In this document: piece after piece, positions 47,201-54,665 of the stretch | How the letters are laid out: each line of letters begins with the position of its first letter | How positions within the stretch are numbered: the first letter of the stretch is position 1 | Assembly: GCA_020636135.1 (NCBI GenBank) | Contig: JACJYK010000001.1 | Location: 1,970,501 to 2,034,500, forward strand | Source of the DNA: Lewinellaceae bacterium | Lineage (GTDB): Bacteria > Bacteroidota > Bacteroidia > Chitinophagales > Saprospiraceae | DNA length: 64,000 bases | Direction of reading: 5' to 3' | Position numbers and translations under genes: made by a program | Notes under the pieces: generated by a model | The model's database searches: none | Told to the model about the DNA's origin: nothing | The model's input: the letters and a program-made list of their open reading frames with translations, nothing else

Positions 47201-50200
47201 TCTCAGGAGGGACTGCTCCCTATAAATATATCTGGAGCAATGGTGCAACAACTCAAAGCCTTACCGGCTTACAGCCAGGGACCTATTCCGTGACAGTTAG
47301 TGATAAAAACAAGTGTTCCCAGGTGGCTTCAGCTACGATTGAAAAGGGCAATGGTCTGCTGATAACAATTGAAGCCAGTGATGCAAGCTGTAATGGAAGT
47401 TCCGATGGATCCATTTCAGTCGATGTTCAGGGCGGCGTCGCACCGTATGCATACCTATGGAGCAATGGAGTGACCACGAGTGAAATCAATGGTCTGGGAT
47501 ACGGTACCTATGGGGTTACGGTAACGGACGTAAATGGATGTTCTGCTTCTGGAGAGGCTAAAGTGAACATTCCGGACGCAATTAACCTTGATTTGGTTGG
47601 CTCAGGCACCACTTGCCAGGGAGGAGATGGTCAGGCGACAGTGACTGCCACGGGTGGCAGATTCCCTTACCAGTATGCCTGGAGTAATGGTGAAACTTCA
47701 AAGACCATCAAAGGCATTACAGCTGGCGAATATACGGTGACAGTGACCGATGCCAATGGATGTTCGGCAGCTGAATCCATCATTATTGAACCCGGCTCCG
47801 GCGTATTGACGGTTGAAGCAGAGGGAGGTGAGCTCAATTGTGAAAATGCATCGGTGTTCTTAACGGTAATCACAAGTACGGATGTAGAAATCTTTTCATG
47901 GACAGGGCCTGGAGGATTTACCTCAGATGAGGCGAAACCTGAAGTGAATATTCCGGGAACCTATTCGGTCACGGTAACCGATGCCAACGGATGCAGCGGA
48001 TCCGGATCAGCAGAAGTAACCTCCAATGTGGACGTTCCCGAAGTTAAGGTGACCGGAGAAAACCTGAGTTGTCTGGTAAATGAGGTGCAAATAAAAGCAA
48101 CCTCATCAATTCCGGACGTTGAATATATGTGGTTCGGTCCGGATGGATTTACTTCATCTGAACAGAATCCAATAGTAACAAAACCGGGTAAATACAACGT
48201 ATTGGTCACCACAACTCAAGGCTGTATCGGACAGGGAGCCATCGAAATAAAGCTCGACCAGGCAGGCCCGGATATCGAGTTGAAAGCACCTGATTTTGGG
48301 TGTGGAAGCAGCCAGGTACAAATTGATATGTCGGTGAGCGAACCCAATGTAGATATCCTGTGGATTGGTCCGGGAGGCTTTGTCTCTACGGGTGAAGATC
48401 CGATCATCGAGTTACCCGGAACTTATCATGTGTCGGTGACCGGGGCAGGAGGATGTACTACGAAGGATGATATCACGGTAGGTACCAGTGGTAACTTTGA
48501 ACTGGAGCTTTCTGCAGATACCATTACCTGCCCACATCCTGCGGTAACGATAACCGTCACTGGGACGGACGAAATTTCGAGCTATAAATGGATCGGGCCC
48601 AATGGCTATACGTCTGATCGTCAAACACCGTTGGTGGATGTTCCGGGTGTTTATACCCTGGTGGCGTTCAGTGTAAACGGCTGCCTTGACACCGCATCGG
48701 TTGAGGTTATCGAAGACACATTTGAGCCGGAAGTACAGGCTGAAGGCGGGATGATTACCTGTGAACAAGGGTATATCCAATTGTATGGTCATTCATCCAC
48801 GCCAAATGTAATCTATGCCTGGACCGGTCCGGAAGACTTTGCTTCGAGTGAACCTGAACCGGAAGTTTCTGCGCCGGGCGAATATACCCTGACAGTGACA
48901 GGCGCCAATGGATGCAAAGTCGTCACGTTTGTGACCGTAACCAAAGAGCCCTGTGGGAAAATAGGCGATAAAGTATGGCTTGACGGCAATTGCGACGGTT
49001 TACAGGATACTTTTGAAATCGGTGTTGACAGCATCCTGGTTAAACTCTATACATGTGATTCTGTCCTGGTGGCTGAGACCTATTCTGACTCTAGTGGCAT
49101 GTATTACTTTGAAAACCTGGTGCCGGACAGATACTATTTTGTGGCCGTTGACAGCCTGCCTTCCAGGTTCACTTTTGCGCCCCATATTGATTCCATTCCG
49201 GATTCCCTGGATACCGATATCATCTTGTTCTCTTCCCGGACCGAGTGTTTTTATGTAAGGCCTGGTATGGTGGATACAACCATCGACATTGGCTTATGTG
49301 CCTATGATACCTGCGTGCTGAATGTTGAGGCGGAAGAATACGTGATATCGTGTGGGATGGATAGTATTCAATTGATTCCTAAAGTCAATGAAACTGGATT
49401 GAGATATCATTGGGAAAGTACCAATGGCTTTTTGTCCGACGAAGAGCGGCCATGGGTATTTGAATCCGGTAAATACTATGTTACTGCTTCAGATGCCTAT
49501 GGTTGTGAAGCCATCGCCTGTATTGTGGTCACGGAATCCAGTACTGTGGATATTGAAGTCATTGGTGGTACCGTACCCTGCGATGGTTCAGGCACGCTGA
49601 TCTATGCTTATTCTTCTGATGAGCAGGTAATCTATAGCTGGGTTGGCCCTAATGGGTTCCGTAGCCTGGAGCAAAATCCTCTGGTGTATGAACCTGGTAT
49701 TTATTGGGTCACCGCGCGGGACACGGTCTTCGGATGTTATGACAAGATGATGATTGAGGTCTTCCTGGAATGCTGCAATGTAACGGATGGAGGTATCCTG
49801 ATTGGCGATGAAATCGCTTGTGGTCCTTATGATCCGTTGCCCATAATCAGCATCGCTGACGCTACAGGTGGCCGGGGAGAAATTCAATATATGTGGATGA
49901 AAACCACAAACCCTGATTTACCATTCAGCTTATGGACAATGATCTGGGATGCCCATGGACCTGAATATGATCCAGGATTGATTACCGAGACAACTTACTA
50001 TACACGTTGTTCCAAGCGGGCTGCCTGCGAAGAATGGGTAGGAGAGTCAAATATTGTTGTGAAGAAAGTCATCAATATTCCGGTTGTCGATACCGTCTAT
50101 GTAGGATCTGATGCGACCTGCGGGGACAATACGGGAGAAATCATCATTGAGCTGTCGGCATTTGATGACGGACCCTACATGGTTCGACTGATAGTAGATG

Positions 50201-50640
50201 GAGTTGAGAAGATATTTGGCCCCTATCAGGGAGGGCGAATCATTATCGATGGACTGGCTCCGGGGAGATATACCAGCCTGCAAATCAGCAATGCTTACGG
50301 TTGTTTCTCCGAGGTAATTGAAATCGATCTTGAGATCAAGTGGGTTGCTTGCGCCGGAACGGAGGATGCAACGGATCAGATCAGCATTCATCCGAACCCT
50401 GCAACAAATTACGTACAGATTAGCGCCAATCTTATTGAGAATGGTGATGATGACATACAGATCGAGCTGATCAATCTGACAGGCAATGTCATGAAAAGGA
50501 TCAATAAAACGGTGGACCGCTCATCCGACCAGTTATTCCGGGACCGCATCGATGTTCACGACATCCAGGCGGGCATGTACTACCTGCGCATCAGGCATGG
50601 AACTGAAGTTAAATTCATTCCGGTGGAAATCCTGAAGTAA
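41281..50640 (+). CDS. Giant SprB-repeat surface adhesin with T9SS sorting domain
   Basis: This 3119-residue protein begins with a signal peptide (about 1-34, hydrophobic core LFLPIVLLFLFYLFYL). In order it has: an N-terminal beta domain (about 35-310, AYLYWSGSSYYASNAVY and GGWSLVVIYTK); a galactose-binding-like domain (about 396-535, NPSFENTIQGWTVV); one Ig-like repeat; three SprB repeats; an unrelated inserted domain (about 860-1058); about 15 further SprB repeats to about residue 2173; five Ig-like WxGPxGF units; an SdrD-B-like domain (about 2558-2676, GDKVWLDGNCDGLQD); two more Ig-like units; and a T9SS tail (about 3034-3119, HPNPATNYVQ). SprB of Flavobacterium is a mobile gliding adhesin with similar repeats, but no gliding genes are present here. 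In-frame ATGs at 41290 and 41308 are alternative starts. Confidence 0.95.
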   Translation: MIQMYKHCTMARLFLPIVLLFLFYLFYLPSGYAGNGIGEKITFTGNYGYTIIGNTENTGEAANECGEVNGTSRYLNIPSGATVHKAYLYWSGSSYYASNAVYIDQSVTLNSQNVAADDAWTETINNGGYYQDFYAAYADVTSKITGSGNITIDNLSFDKVVSCPYGSVYGGWSLVVIYTKSDLPNRTIKMYDGFYGYWPNPIKNFYQQWDLDGFTIPNCQANIELSSIIWEGDNYKGEKTYIDGQYMGDNLLSGSNSFNGSSNYNLDIDRYYLDDILSPGQTDFVYRVESYQVGNAWEFHLDNVFILQYDNCENTCKPTVKFTNSDCSSVTVKKGTTTVATITGGGFWNGDASDGDVFDFYLSTNKFDSYTVAGCSAQNYTVHPGGCSNYTCPESLVVNPSFENTIQGWTVVGDYNFTTHYAVNGNYVVFIKPSTQGQTATISQNVNVTTGTVYSLDFFAGTHEPSFNHTLSIEFYTQAGTLLGSQSVQVDHDVDPNQDLKAYNLTMTAPQGSRYVKIIGRASGDYLKLDALCLTGNPCDATDLICEYNTGSGWITDDDCVVNVCSGSSLWLSVNPNGMSSYVWSGPNGFSGNGDKDGNILISNSITTASNGVYSVTSTDNKGCTSTKSITVNVSNLSLNIVAYNVNCAGDNDGGLDLSVTGGVAPLTYSWSNGTKTEDIDGLSPGDYSVTVTDAAGCSAAKKATINQPSKIDAWTEYTDVTCGGGSDGTITLSVIGGTTPYKYLWSNGATTKNLSGLSTGDYSVTITDANGCTKAIKRWIDQPDKIDATLTVTNTGCQGGASGAIALTVSGGTTPYSYHWSNGATTKNISNLSGGNYSVTITDNGGCTLVKSASVNSSGGPLVNIACSSDPLTSRTVSNSHQSCGSHVSYGFWNDNLAEAYTNNPYWSVQSGSLKEYDNGTAYLEMNVVNIGNAKISFTIKAVFKGRTFSPPADSPKENTQCVGDISNQDWYYYTETYGYAIGGGDLAGALLQFDRNGPAFQVGTGANLNTGTVFGASGWLNLSIISQPSSGPALNNNALHGDFNINLSGSTLPREQECLLTCAGNSVTLTAAPNAGTAPYSYSWSTGSHAASISVSPNTTTTYRVTVTDANGCSTTDEATVTVSQSMEASIQKVDISCHGANDGSIDLSVTAGTGPFTFLWSNGATTEDITGLQSGDYYVTITDGAGCELEKEASINEPAALYLSIQTVSEACTGNGDGTINLTVSGGTAPYRYHWSNGATTEDLTGVSAGSYSVTVTDASDCSASDNAMINSSEPMVLTLTPSPASCADNQDGSIDLQVQGGKSPYKFAWSNGATTEDLEGLGAGTYSVTVTDVNGCTANDEAKVSEPNPLQLYAGTEDPLCHNDENGSIDLTVSGGTTPYSYQWSNGATTEDLNNLSAGSYSVTVTDKNGCNATKALNIAAPETLTITVDHVNANCDAANGEATAQPQGGTSPYTYLWSNGATTADIGSLGSGNYSVTVTDAHGCTADADVFINGYSNLAASATATDASCPGSDDGSIVLTVTGNSSAVTYKWSNGSTTEDLTGVPAGTYTVTVTDAFGCTAEAGGSIKNKTSIQVSAIPTGIDCNGSANGSIMLIVQGGVSPYTYLWNTGATTKNISGLVAGNYTVTVTDLNGCSSEASTRIDEPKPLEVSLTGSDLSCFDDHDGSIQATVLGGTTPFHFLWSNGATTQNISGLKGGLYSVTVTDANGCTAQAEKNLTRPDSLYVNLDHVDANCDASNGQATAIPGGGIAPYTFAWSDGQTTQSITSLPTGNYSVTVTDSKGCLVTGNVFINGKSDIAATAKAKDATCAGVDDGSVDLTVTGSTSALTFKWSNGATTEDLSNVAAGNYSVTVTDAYGCTAEASATIKSHSTISISAIPSAANCNGSTDGTIELIIQGAVSPITYHWSNGATTKNLTGLAAGSYTVTVTDANGCPAEATTTIEEPEPLDIILTKSDITCDGFDGTISASVSGGTAPYKYIWSNGATTQSLTGLQPGTYSVTVSDKNKCSQVASATIEKGNGLLITIEASDASCNGSSDGSISVDVQGGVAPYAYLWSNGVTTSEINGLGYGTYGVTVTDVNGCSASGEAKVNIPDAINLDLVGSGTTCQGGDGQATVTATGGRFPYQYAWSNGETSKTIKGITAGEYTVTVTDANGCSAAESIIIEPGSGVLTVEAEGGELNCENASVFLTVITSTDVEIFSWTGPGGFTSDEAKPEVNIPGTYSVTVTDANGCSGSGSAEVTSNVDVPEVKVTGENLSCLVNEVQIKATSSIPDVEYMWFGPDGFTSSEQNPIVTKPGKYNVLVTTTQGCIGQGAIEIKLDQAGPDIELKAPDFGCGSSQVQIDMSVSEPNVDILWIGPGGFVSTGEDPIIELPGTYHVSVTGAGGCTTKDDITVGTSGNFELELSADTITCPHPAVTITVTGTDEISSYKWIGPNGYTSDRQTPLVDVPGVYTLVAFSVNGCLDTASVEVIEDTFEPEVQAEGGMITCEQGYIQLYGHSSTPNVIYAWTGPEDFASSEPEPEVSAPGEYTLTVTGANGCKVVTFVTVTKEPCGKIGDKVWLDGNCDGLQDTFEIGVDSILVKLYTCDSVLVAETYSDSSGMYYFENLVPDRYYFVAVDSLPSRFTFAPHIDSIPDSLDTDIILFSSRTECFYVRPGMVDTTIDIGLCAYDTCVLNVEAEEYVISCGMDSIQLIPKVNETGLRYHWESTNGFLSDEERPWVFESGKYYVTASDAYGCEAIACIVVTESSTVDIEVIGGTVPCDGSGTLIYAYSSDEQVIYSWVGPNGFRSLEQNPLVYEPGIYWVTARDTVFGCYDKMMIEVFLECCNVTDGGILIGDEIACGPYDPLPIISIADATGGRGEIQYMWMKTTNPDLPFSLWTMIWDAHGPEYDPGLITETTYYTRCSKRAACEEWVGESNIVVKKVINIPVVDTVYVGSDATCGDNTGEIIIELSAFDDGPYMVRLIVDGVEKIFGPYQGGRIIIDGLAPGRYTSLQISNAYGCFSEVIEIDLEIKWVACAGTEDATDQISIHPNPATNYVQISANLIENGDDDIQIELINLTGNVMKRINKTVDRSSDQLFRDRIDVHDIQAGMYYLRIRHGTEVKFIPVEILK
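43200..47800 (+). repeat. Array of about 18 SprB-type repeats, 76 residues each
   Basis: Units contain WSNGATT(E/K)(D/N)(L/I) followed by G-x-Y-S-V-T-V-T-D-x-x-G-C and recur about every 228 bp (for example near 44764, 44991 and 45219). An unrelated domain at about 43858-44455 interrupts the array after the third unit. Confidence 0.92.
45577..47370 (+). repeat. Nested super-repeat: two copies of a four-unit SprB block, period 897 bp
   Basis: Block one (45577-46473) and block two (46474-47370) match unit by unit. Paired landmarks are DHVNANCDAANGEATA with DHVDANCDASNGQATA, DVFINGYSNLAASA with NVFINGKSDIAATA, AIPTGIDCNGS with AIPSAANCNGS, and EPKPLEVSLTGSDLSC with EPEPLDIILTKSDITC. Other units in the array do not share these linkers. 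Nucleotides have diverged, so the duplication is not recent. Confidence 0.85.
47802..48950 (+). repeat. Five Ig/PKD-like WxGPxGF repeats
   Basis: Units of about 76 residues carry W(T/F/I)GPxGF near the middle and end in GxYxVxVTxxxGC. They follow the SprB array directly. Two more lie after the SdrD-B-like domain (about 49320-49770), and one precedes the SprB array (near 43030). Confidence 0.8.
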
Positions 50641-50663
50641 GATTAATCTCGGAATAAAGACAG

Positions 50664-50700
50664 AGGCTCTGCCCTTAAAGAAGTGGCAGGGCCTTTTTTT
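50664..50700 (+). terminator. Rho-independent terminator of giant protein 2 gene
   Basis: Stem AGGCTCTGCC (50664-50673) pairs with GGCAGGGCCT (50685-50694, one G-T pair) and is followed by a run of T, 24 bp after the stop codon. Confidence 0.88.
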
Positions 50701-50877
50701 ATGGTTGTCACACGTTATTGATTTTGGTGGGAATGTTTTTGGTAGAATTGGAATTGACAATGGAATGGTTGATTGGCATTTTATGCTGCACAGACTTGAA
50801 GAGGGAAGAATTGATTTGAAACCATTTATTTTGTAAAGCCTTTTCAGTTGAGGCAGCAGTTCTATCGTTTCTAACCT

Positions 50878-52524
50878 ATGATGAATATGAAGATCGTCTT
50901 GAACTTTTTTTTGTTTTTGTTACCCGTATGCCTAACCGGCCAAAATTTCACGCATCAGGACACACTGCGGGGATCCATCACACCCCAGCGGGCCTGGTGG
51001 GACCTCCGATACTATCACCTTGCAGTCCGTGTAAACCCTGGGGACAGTACTATTTCCGGATCAAATACGGTTGGATTTACTGCACTTGATGCGGGAGATG
51101 TCATGCAGATCGATCTGCAATATCCGATGCAAATTAACAAAGCAACCTTTCAGAATAAGCCATTGTCCTACGAACGCCAGGGGAATGCATATTTTATTCA
51201 TCTGCCCGGATCAGTCAATAAAGGGCAGAATGAAGAAATTGAGGTGTTTTTCTCAGGACATCCACAGGTGGCCAGACGTCCACCCTGGGATGGAGGAATC
51301 ACCTGGAGCCGGGATAAGGCTGGCAATCCTTTCGTTGCTTCATCTTGCCAGGGATTGGGAGCCAGTGTGTGGTGGCCCTGCAAGGATCACATGTATGACG
51401 AAGTTGACAGCATGACCATTCAGGTCACGGTACCGGATAGCCTGCAGGATGTTTCCAATGGCAGGTTACGAAAGGTATCCAGTGCTGAAAAAGGATGGCA
51501 CACGTATACCTGGGCGGTGGTGAATCCCATCAATAATTATGGGGTTAATATCAATATCGGAGACTATGTTAAGTGGAAGGATACCCTGCAGGGAGAAAAA
51601 GGAACACTGGATCTGAGTTACTACGCATTGTTGGAGAATGAAGATGCAGCCCGTTCCCAATTTAAACAGGTTAAACTCATGCTGCGGGCCTTCGAATATT
51701 GGTTCGGTCCTTATCCTTTCTATGAAGATGGTTATAAGATCGTCGAAACGCCTTATCTGGGCATGGAACATCAAAGCTCCATCACCTACGGGAACCATTA
51801 TCGCAACGGGTATTTGGGAAATGACCTATCCGGTACAGGTTGGGGACTGAAATTCGACTTCATTATTATCCATGAGTCTGCCCACGAATGGTTTGCCAAT
51901 AACATTACCTACAAGGATATTGCAGACATGTGGATTCATGAGAGCTTTGCCAATTATTCGGAAAGCTTGTATCTGGAATATTACTTTGGAAAGCAGGCCG
52001 GTCAGGAATATGTCATCGGAACCAGAGAACGGATTCAAAACGATCAGCCAATCATTGGAACCTATGGAGTAAACCACTCCGGTTCGGGTGATATGTACTA
52101 TAAAGGGGGTAATATGCTCAATACCCTGCGCATGATCGTCAATGATGATGACAAGTGGCGTCAAATTTTGCGAACCATGAACGCGCGCTTTTATCATCAG
52201 ACGGTCACTACAGAGCAAATTGAAAAATTTCTGGCCGATGAAACCGGTAATGATCTGAAGGCCTTCTTCAATCAATACCTGCGAGATACCCGGATACCTA
52301 AATTCGTCTACAAGATTGTAGATAATCAGCTGCAATACCGGTGGGAAGATGTCGTGACAGGGTTTGCAATGCCTATTCTGGTCAGCCGGGATAATCGTAA
52401 TTTTGAGTGGATAAAACCAACTTCTAAATGGCAATCAATGGGAATAAATCCCAATCTGAAAGGAATCAGCGTTGATCCTAATTTTTACATTGAAATCGAG
52501 AATATTGGAATGCCCAAGGACTAG
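50878..52524 (+). CDS. M1-family metallo-aminopeptidase, secreted
   Basis: This 548-residue protein has a signal peptide (about 1-21, FFLFLLPVCLTGQ). The N-terminal beta domain (about 40-225) is followed by the thermolysin-like domain. Zinc ligands are H332, H336 (IIHESAHEWFANN) and E355 (HESFANYSE), with E333 as general base. The exopeptidase GAMEN-type motif reads LGMEHQ (about 294-299). The protein stops soon after the catalytic domain (about residue 540), so it lacks the long C-terminal domain of classic M1 enzymes, as many Bacteroidota homologues do. It probably trims peptides outside the cytoplasm. In-frame ATGs at 50881 and 50887 are alternative starts. Confidence 0.93.
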   Translation: MMNMKIVLNFFLFLLPVCLTGQNFTHQDTLRGSITPQRAWWDLRYYHLAVRVNPGDSTISGSNTVGFTALDAGDVMQIDLQYPMQINKATFQNKPLSYERQGNAYFIHLPGSVNKGQNEEIEVFFSGHPQVARRPPWDGGITWSRDKAGNPFVASSCQGLGASVWWPCKDHMYDEVDSMTIQVTVPDSLQDVSNGRLRKVSSAEKGWHTYTWAVVNPINNYGVNINIGDYVKWKDTLQGEKGTLDLSYYALLENEDAARSQFKQVKLMLRAFEYWFGPYPFYEDGYKIVETPYLGMEHQSSITYGNHYRNGYLGNDLSGTGWGLKFDFIIIHESAHEWFANNITYKDIADMWIHESFANYSESLYLEYYFGKQAGQEYVIGTRERIQNDQPIIGTYGVNHSGSGDMYYKGGNMLNTLRMIVNDDDKWRQILRTMNARFYHQTVTTEQIEKFLADETGNDLKAFFNQYLRDTRIPKFVYKIVDNQLQYRWEDVVTGFAMPILVSRDNRNFEWIKPTSKWQSMGINPNLKGISVDPNFYIEIENIGMPKD

Positions 52525-52525
52525 T

Positions 52526-53197
52526 TCAGGTAGGCCATTTTTCCTTGAATAGATCGATAAAGTGATCCAGTTGTTTCCTCCTGTATTGCATAACCCAGCG
52601 GGGGTGGGGTAGCGGAACGACCTCTTTGAACCAGCCGTACTCTTCATTCAGCTGAGTAAAAAACTGAGCATTTTTTCCCATTCCCAAACTAAAAGCTCTA
52701 TCCCTTCGCGCACCAAATGCTATTTGCTGATTGATGTTGTCTATGATGTGCGGACGCACCGATTCCTGCAGATTCCGGTCATCGTAGTAATTAAAATTCT
52801 TGCCGTCCTTCACAAATCCCAGCGGACAGAGTGAAGTGATGTAATAGGATCCTGTAAATGCATGCAAGCCATGTAGTGCCTCGATAACCTGATAAATAAA
52901 AATACTGGATAACTCAGCTTTCTTCTGAAACGGATTAGGGATTCCGGCTATGGTTTCCAGACGGATTGGATCTGTGAATGGTACACCCGTGATGCCTGCC
53001 CCGAAACGCCCTGGATTTATACCGAATACAAAATACCGGGAATCCGCATCTGCGTAATACTTTTCATAAAATGCAGTAAAAGCCTGCCGGGTTTCCTTCG
53101 ATCCGAAAGGAAAGAGCAATTCATATTCGGGTGGTATGTTCCAGTCCGGGGTGAGGGATAAATGAAAACGGATCACGTTCTCCCCAAATGTCGTCAT
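52526..53197 (-). CDS. SMUG2-type uracil-DNA glycosylase-family protein (DUF4918)
   Basis: This 223-residue protein of the uracil-DNA glycosylase superfamily has motif 1 as FVFGINPGRFGAGITGVPFT (about 57-76). The central YYITSLCPLGFV is the base-recognition strand, and motif 2 is PLPHPRWVMQYRRK near the C-terminus. It would excise damaged or deaminated bases in repair. The start lies 28 bp after the gltD stop on the same strand, so it may be read through from gltB-gltD. It ends 1 bp from the stop of the convergent M1 gene. Substrate range is not predictable by eye. Confidence 0.85.
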   Translation of the reverse strand: MTTFGENVIRFHLSLTPDWNIPPEYELLFPFGSKETRQAFTAFYEKYYADADSRYFVFGINPGRFGAGITGVPFTDPIRLETIAGIPNPFQKKAELSSIFIYQVIEALHGLHAFTGSYYITSLCPLGFVKDGKNFNYYDDRNLQESVRPHIIDNINQQIAFGARRDRAFSLGMGKNAQFFTQLNEEYGWFKEVVPLPHPRWVMQYRRKQLDHFIDLFKEKWPT

Positions 53198-53225
53198 GCG
53201 GATTCTTGTTTCCGCAAAGATATCA

Positions 53226-54653
53226 TTACGCTTCCTGCATCAAAAATTGATGTGCTGCCTGGGCTGCTTGTCTTCCTTCATGAATCGCCCAGACCACCAG
53301 GGATTGTCCCCGTCGCATATCACCGGCCGAAAATACTTTGTCGACATTGGTCTGAAAATCATTGGCTGATACATTCCCCCGGTTATCGTAGGTCACCCCC
53401 AGTTCATCCAGCAGACCCTGGTGTTGGGGATGGAGGTAGCCCATGGCGAGGAAGACCAGGTCAGCGGGCAATTCACGCTCCGAACCTGAAATTTCTTTTA
53501 AGACCGTGCGACCTTCATCATTTAATTCCCAGGCGATGTCTACAATACGCAGCGCTTTGATCTTTCCTGAGCCATCGTCTACAAACGACTTGCTGCTCAC
53601 AGCCCATTGTCGTTCACAGCCTTCATCGTGACTGGATGAAGTCCGTAAGATCAATGGCCATTCCGGCCAGGGGTTGGTTGCTGGCCTGTCGACCGGCGGT
53701 TTGCCCATGATCTCCAGCTGAGTGATGGTGGCTGCCCCATGCCGGTTGGACGTACCTACGCAGTCTGAACCGGTATCGCCACCGCCGATAACAATAACGT
53801 GCTTCCCTTCCGCATAAATTCTTCCGGCGCCATCTACGGAATCTCCCGCAACTCGACGGTTATTTTGTTCCAGAAATTCCATGGCAAAATGTACGCCCTT
53901 AAGTTCGCGGCCGGGAATGTTCAAATCCCTGGGAATGGTTGATCCTCCACAAAGGATGATCGCGTCATAGGCGTCAGTAAGTTCTGCTGCTGAAATATCG
54001 ACCCCAACATTGATGTTGGATTTAAAGATCACCCCGCTTTCTTCCATTAGTTTCAGCCGTCGGTCCAGCACCCATTTTTCCAGTTTAAAGTCAGGTATGC
54101 CGTAACGCAGCAATCCTCCAAAACGGTCCTTCCTTTCAAAAAGGGTGACCAAGTGTCCTGCTTTGTTCATCTGATCAGCAGCTGCCAGTCCGGATGGGCC
54201 AGAACCGATCACAGCCACTTTTTTACCGGTACGGCTCAAAGGAGGTCGTGGTTGATAATAACCACGCTCCCAGGCGACTTCCGCAATACTCTTTTCGATA
54301 TGCTCGATGGCAACGGCTGGCTGGTTGATACCCAATACGCAGGATCCTTCACAGGGAGCAGGGCAGATGCGGCCGGTAAATTCAGGAAAGTTGTTTGTAG
54401 ATTCCAGGATCTTAAAGGCAGTTTCCCACTTCTCCTGATAGACGGCATCATTAAATTCAGGTATGACATTGCCCAGTGGACATCCCATATGACAGAAGGG
54501 TGTGCCACAATCCATGCAACGGGCTGCCTGCTGGATGGTTTTTGCTTTGGGGAATGATTCATAGATCTCTTTGTAATCATGAATCCTTTCTTCCGGCGGC
54601 CGGGATAAAGGCAATTCCCGTGTATAGTTTAGAAATCCTTTTGGATCACCCAT
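53226..54653 (-). CDS. gltD: Glutamate synthase (NADPH) small subunit
   Basis: This 475-residue protein has an N-terminal cysteine-rich region for two iron-sulfur clusters (CMDCGTPFCHMGCPLGN and CPAPCEGSCVLG). It continues with FAD binding (VIGSGPSGLAAADQM), NADPH binding (VIGGGDTGSDCVGTSNR) and the terminal FAD motif VFSAGDMRRGQSLVVWA. It passes electrons from NADPH to GltB. It begins 12 bp after the gltB stop on the same strand, in the normal gltBD order. Confidence 0.96.
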   Translation of the reverse strand: MGDPKGFLNYTRELPLSRPPEERIHDYKEIYESFPKAKTIQQAARCMDCGTPFCHMGCPLGNVIPEFNDAVYQEKWETAFKILESTNNFPEFTGRICPAPCEGSCVLGINQPAVAIEHIEKSIAEVAWERGYYQPRPPLSRTGKKVAVIGSGPSGLAAADQMNKAGHLVTLFERKDRFGGLLRYGIPDFKLEKWVLDRRLKLMEESGVIFKSNINVGVDISAAELTDAYDAIILCGGSTIPRDLNIPGRELKGVHFAMEFLEQNNRRVAGDSVDGAGRIYAEGKHVIVIGGGDTGSDCVGTSNRHGAATITQLEIMGKPPVDRPATNPWPEWPLILRTSSSHDEGCERQWAVSSKSFVDDGSGKIKALRIVDIAWELNDEGRTVLKEISGSERELPADLVFLAMGYLHPQHQGLLDELGVTYDNRGNVSANDFQTNVDKVFSAGDMRRGQSLVVWAIHEGRQAAQAAHQFLMQEA

Positions 54654-54665
54654 GTATTGGTTTTA

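Noticed and set aside
43200..47800. Possible CRISPR-like array because of regular 228-bp periodicity
   Set aside because: The repeats are in frame, about 76 codons long and variable. They encode SprB domains.
51826..52434. 202-residue antisense frame inside the M1 peptidase gene
   Set aside because: It is a shadow of a gene with complete catalytic motifs, and its protein shows no known fold.
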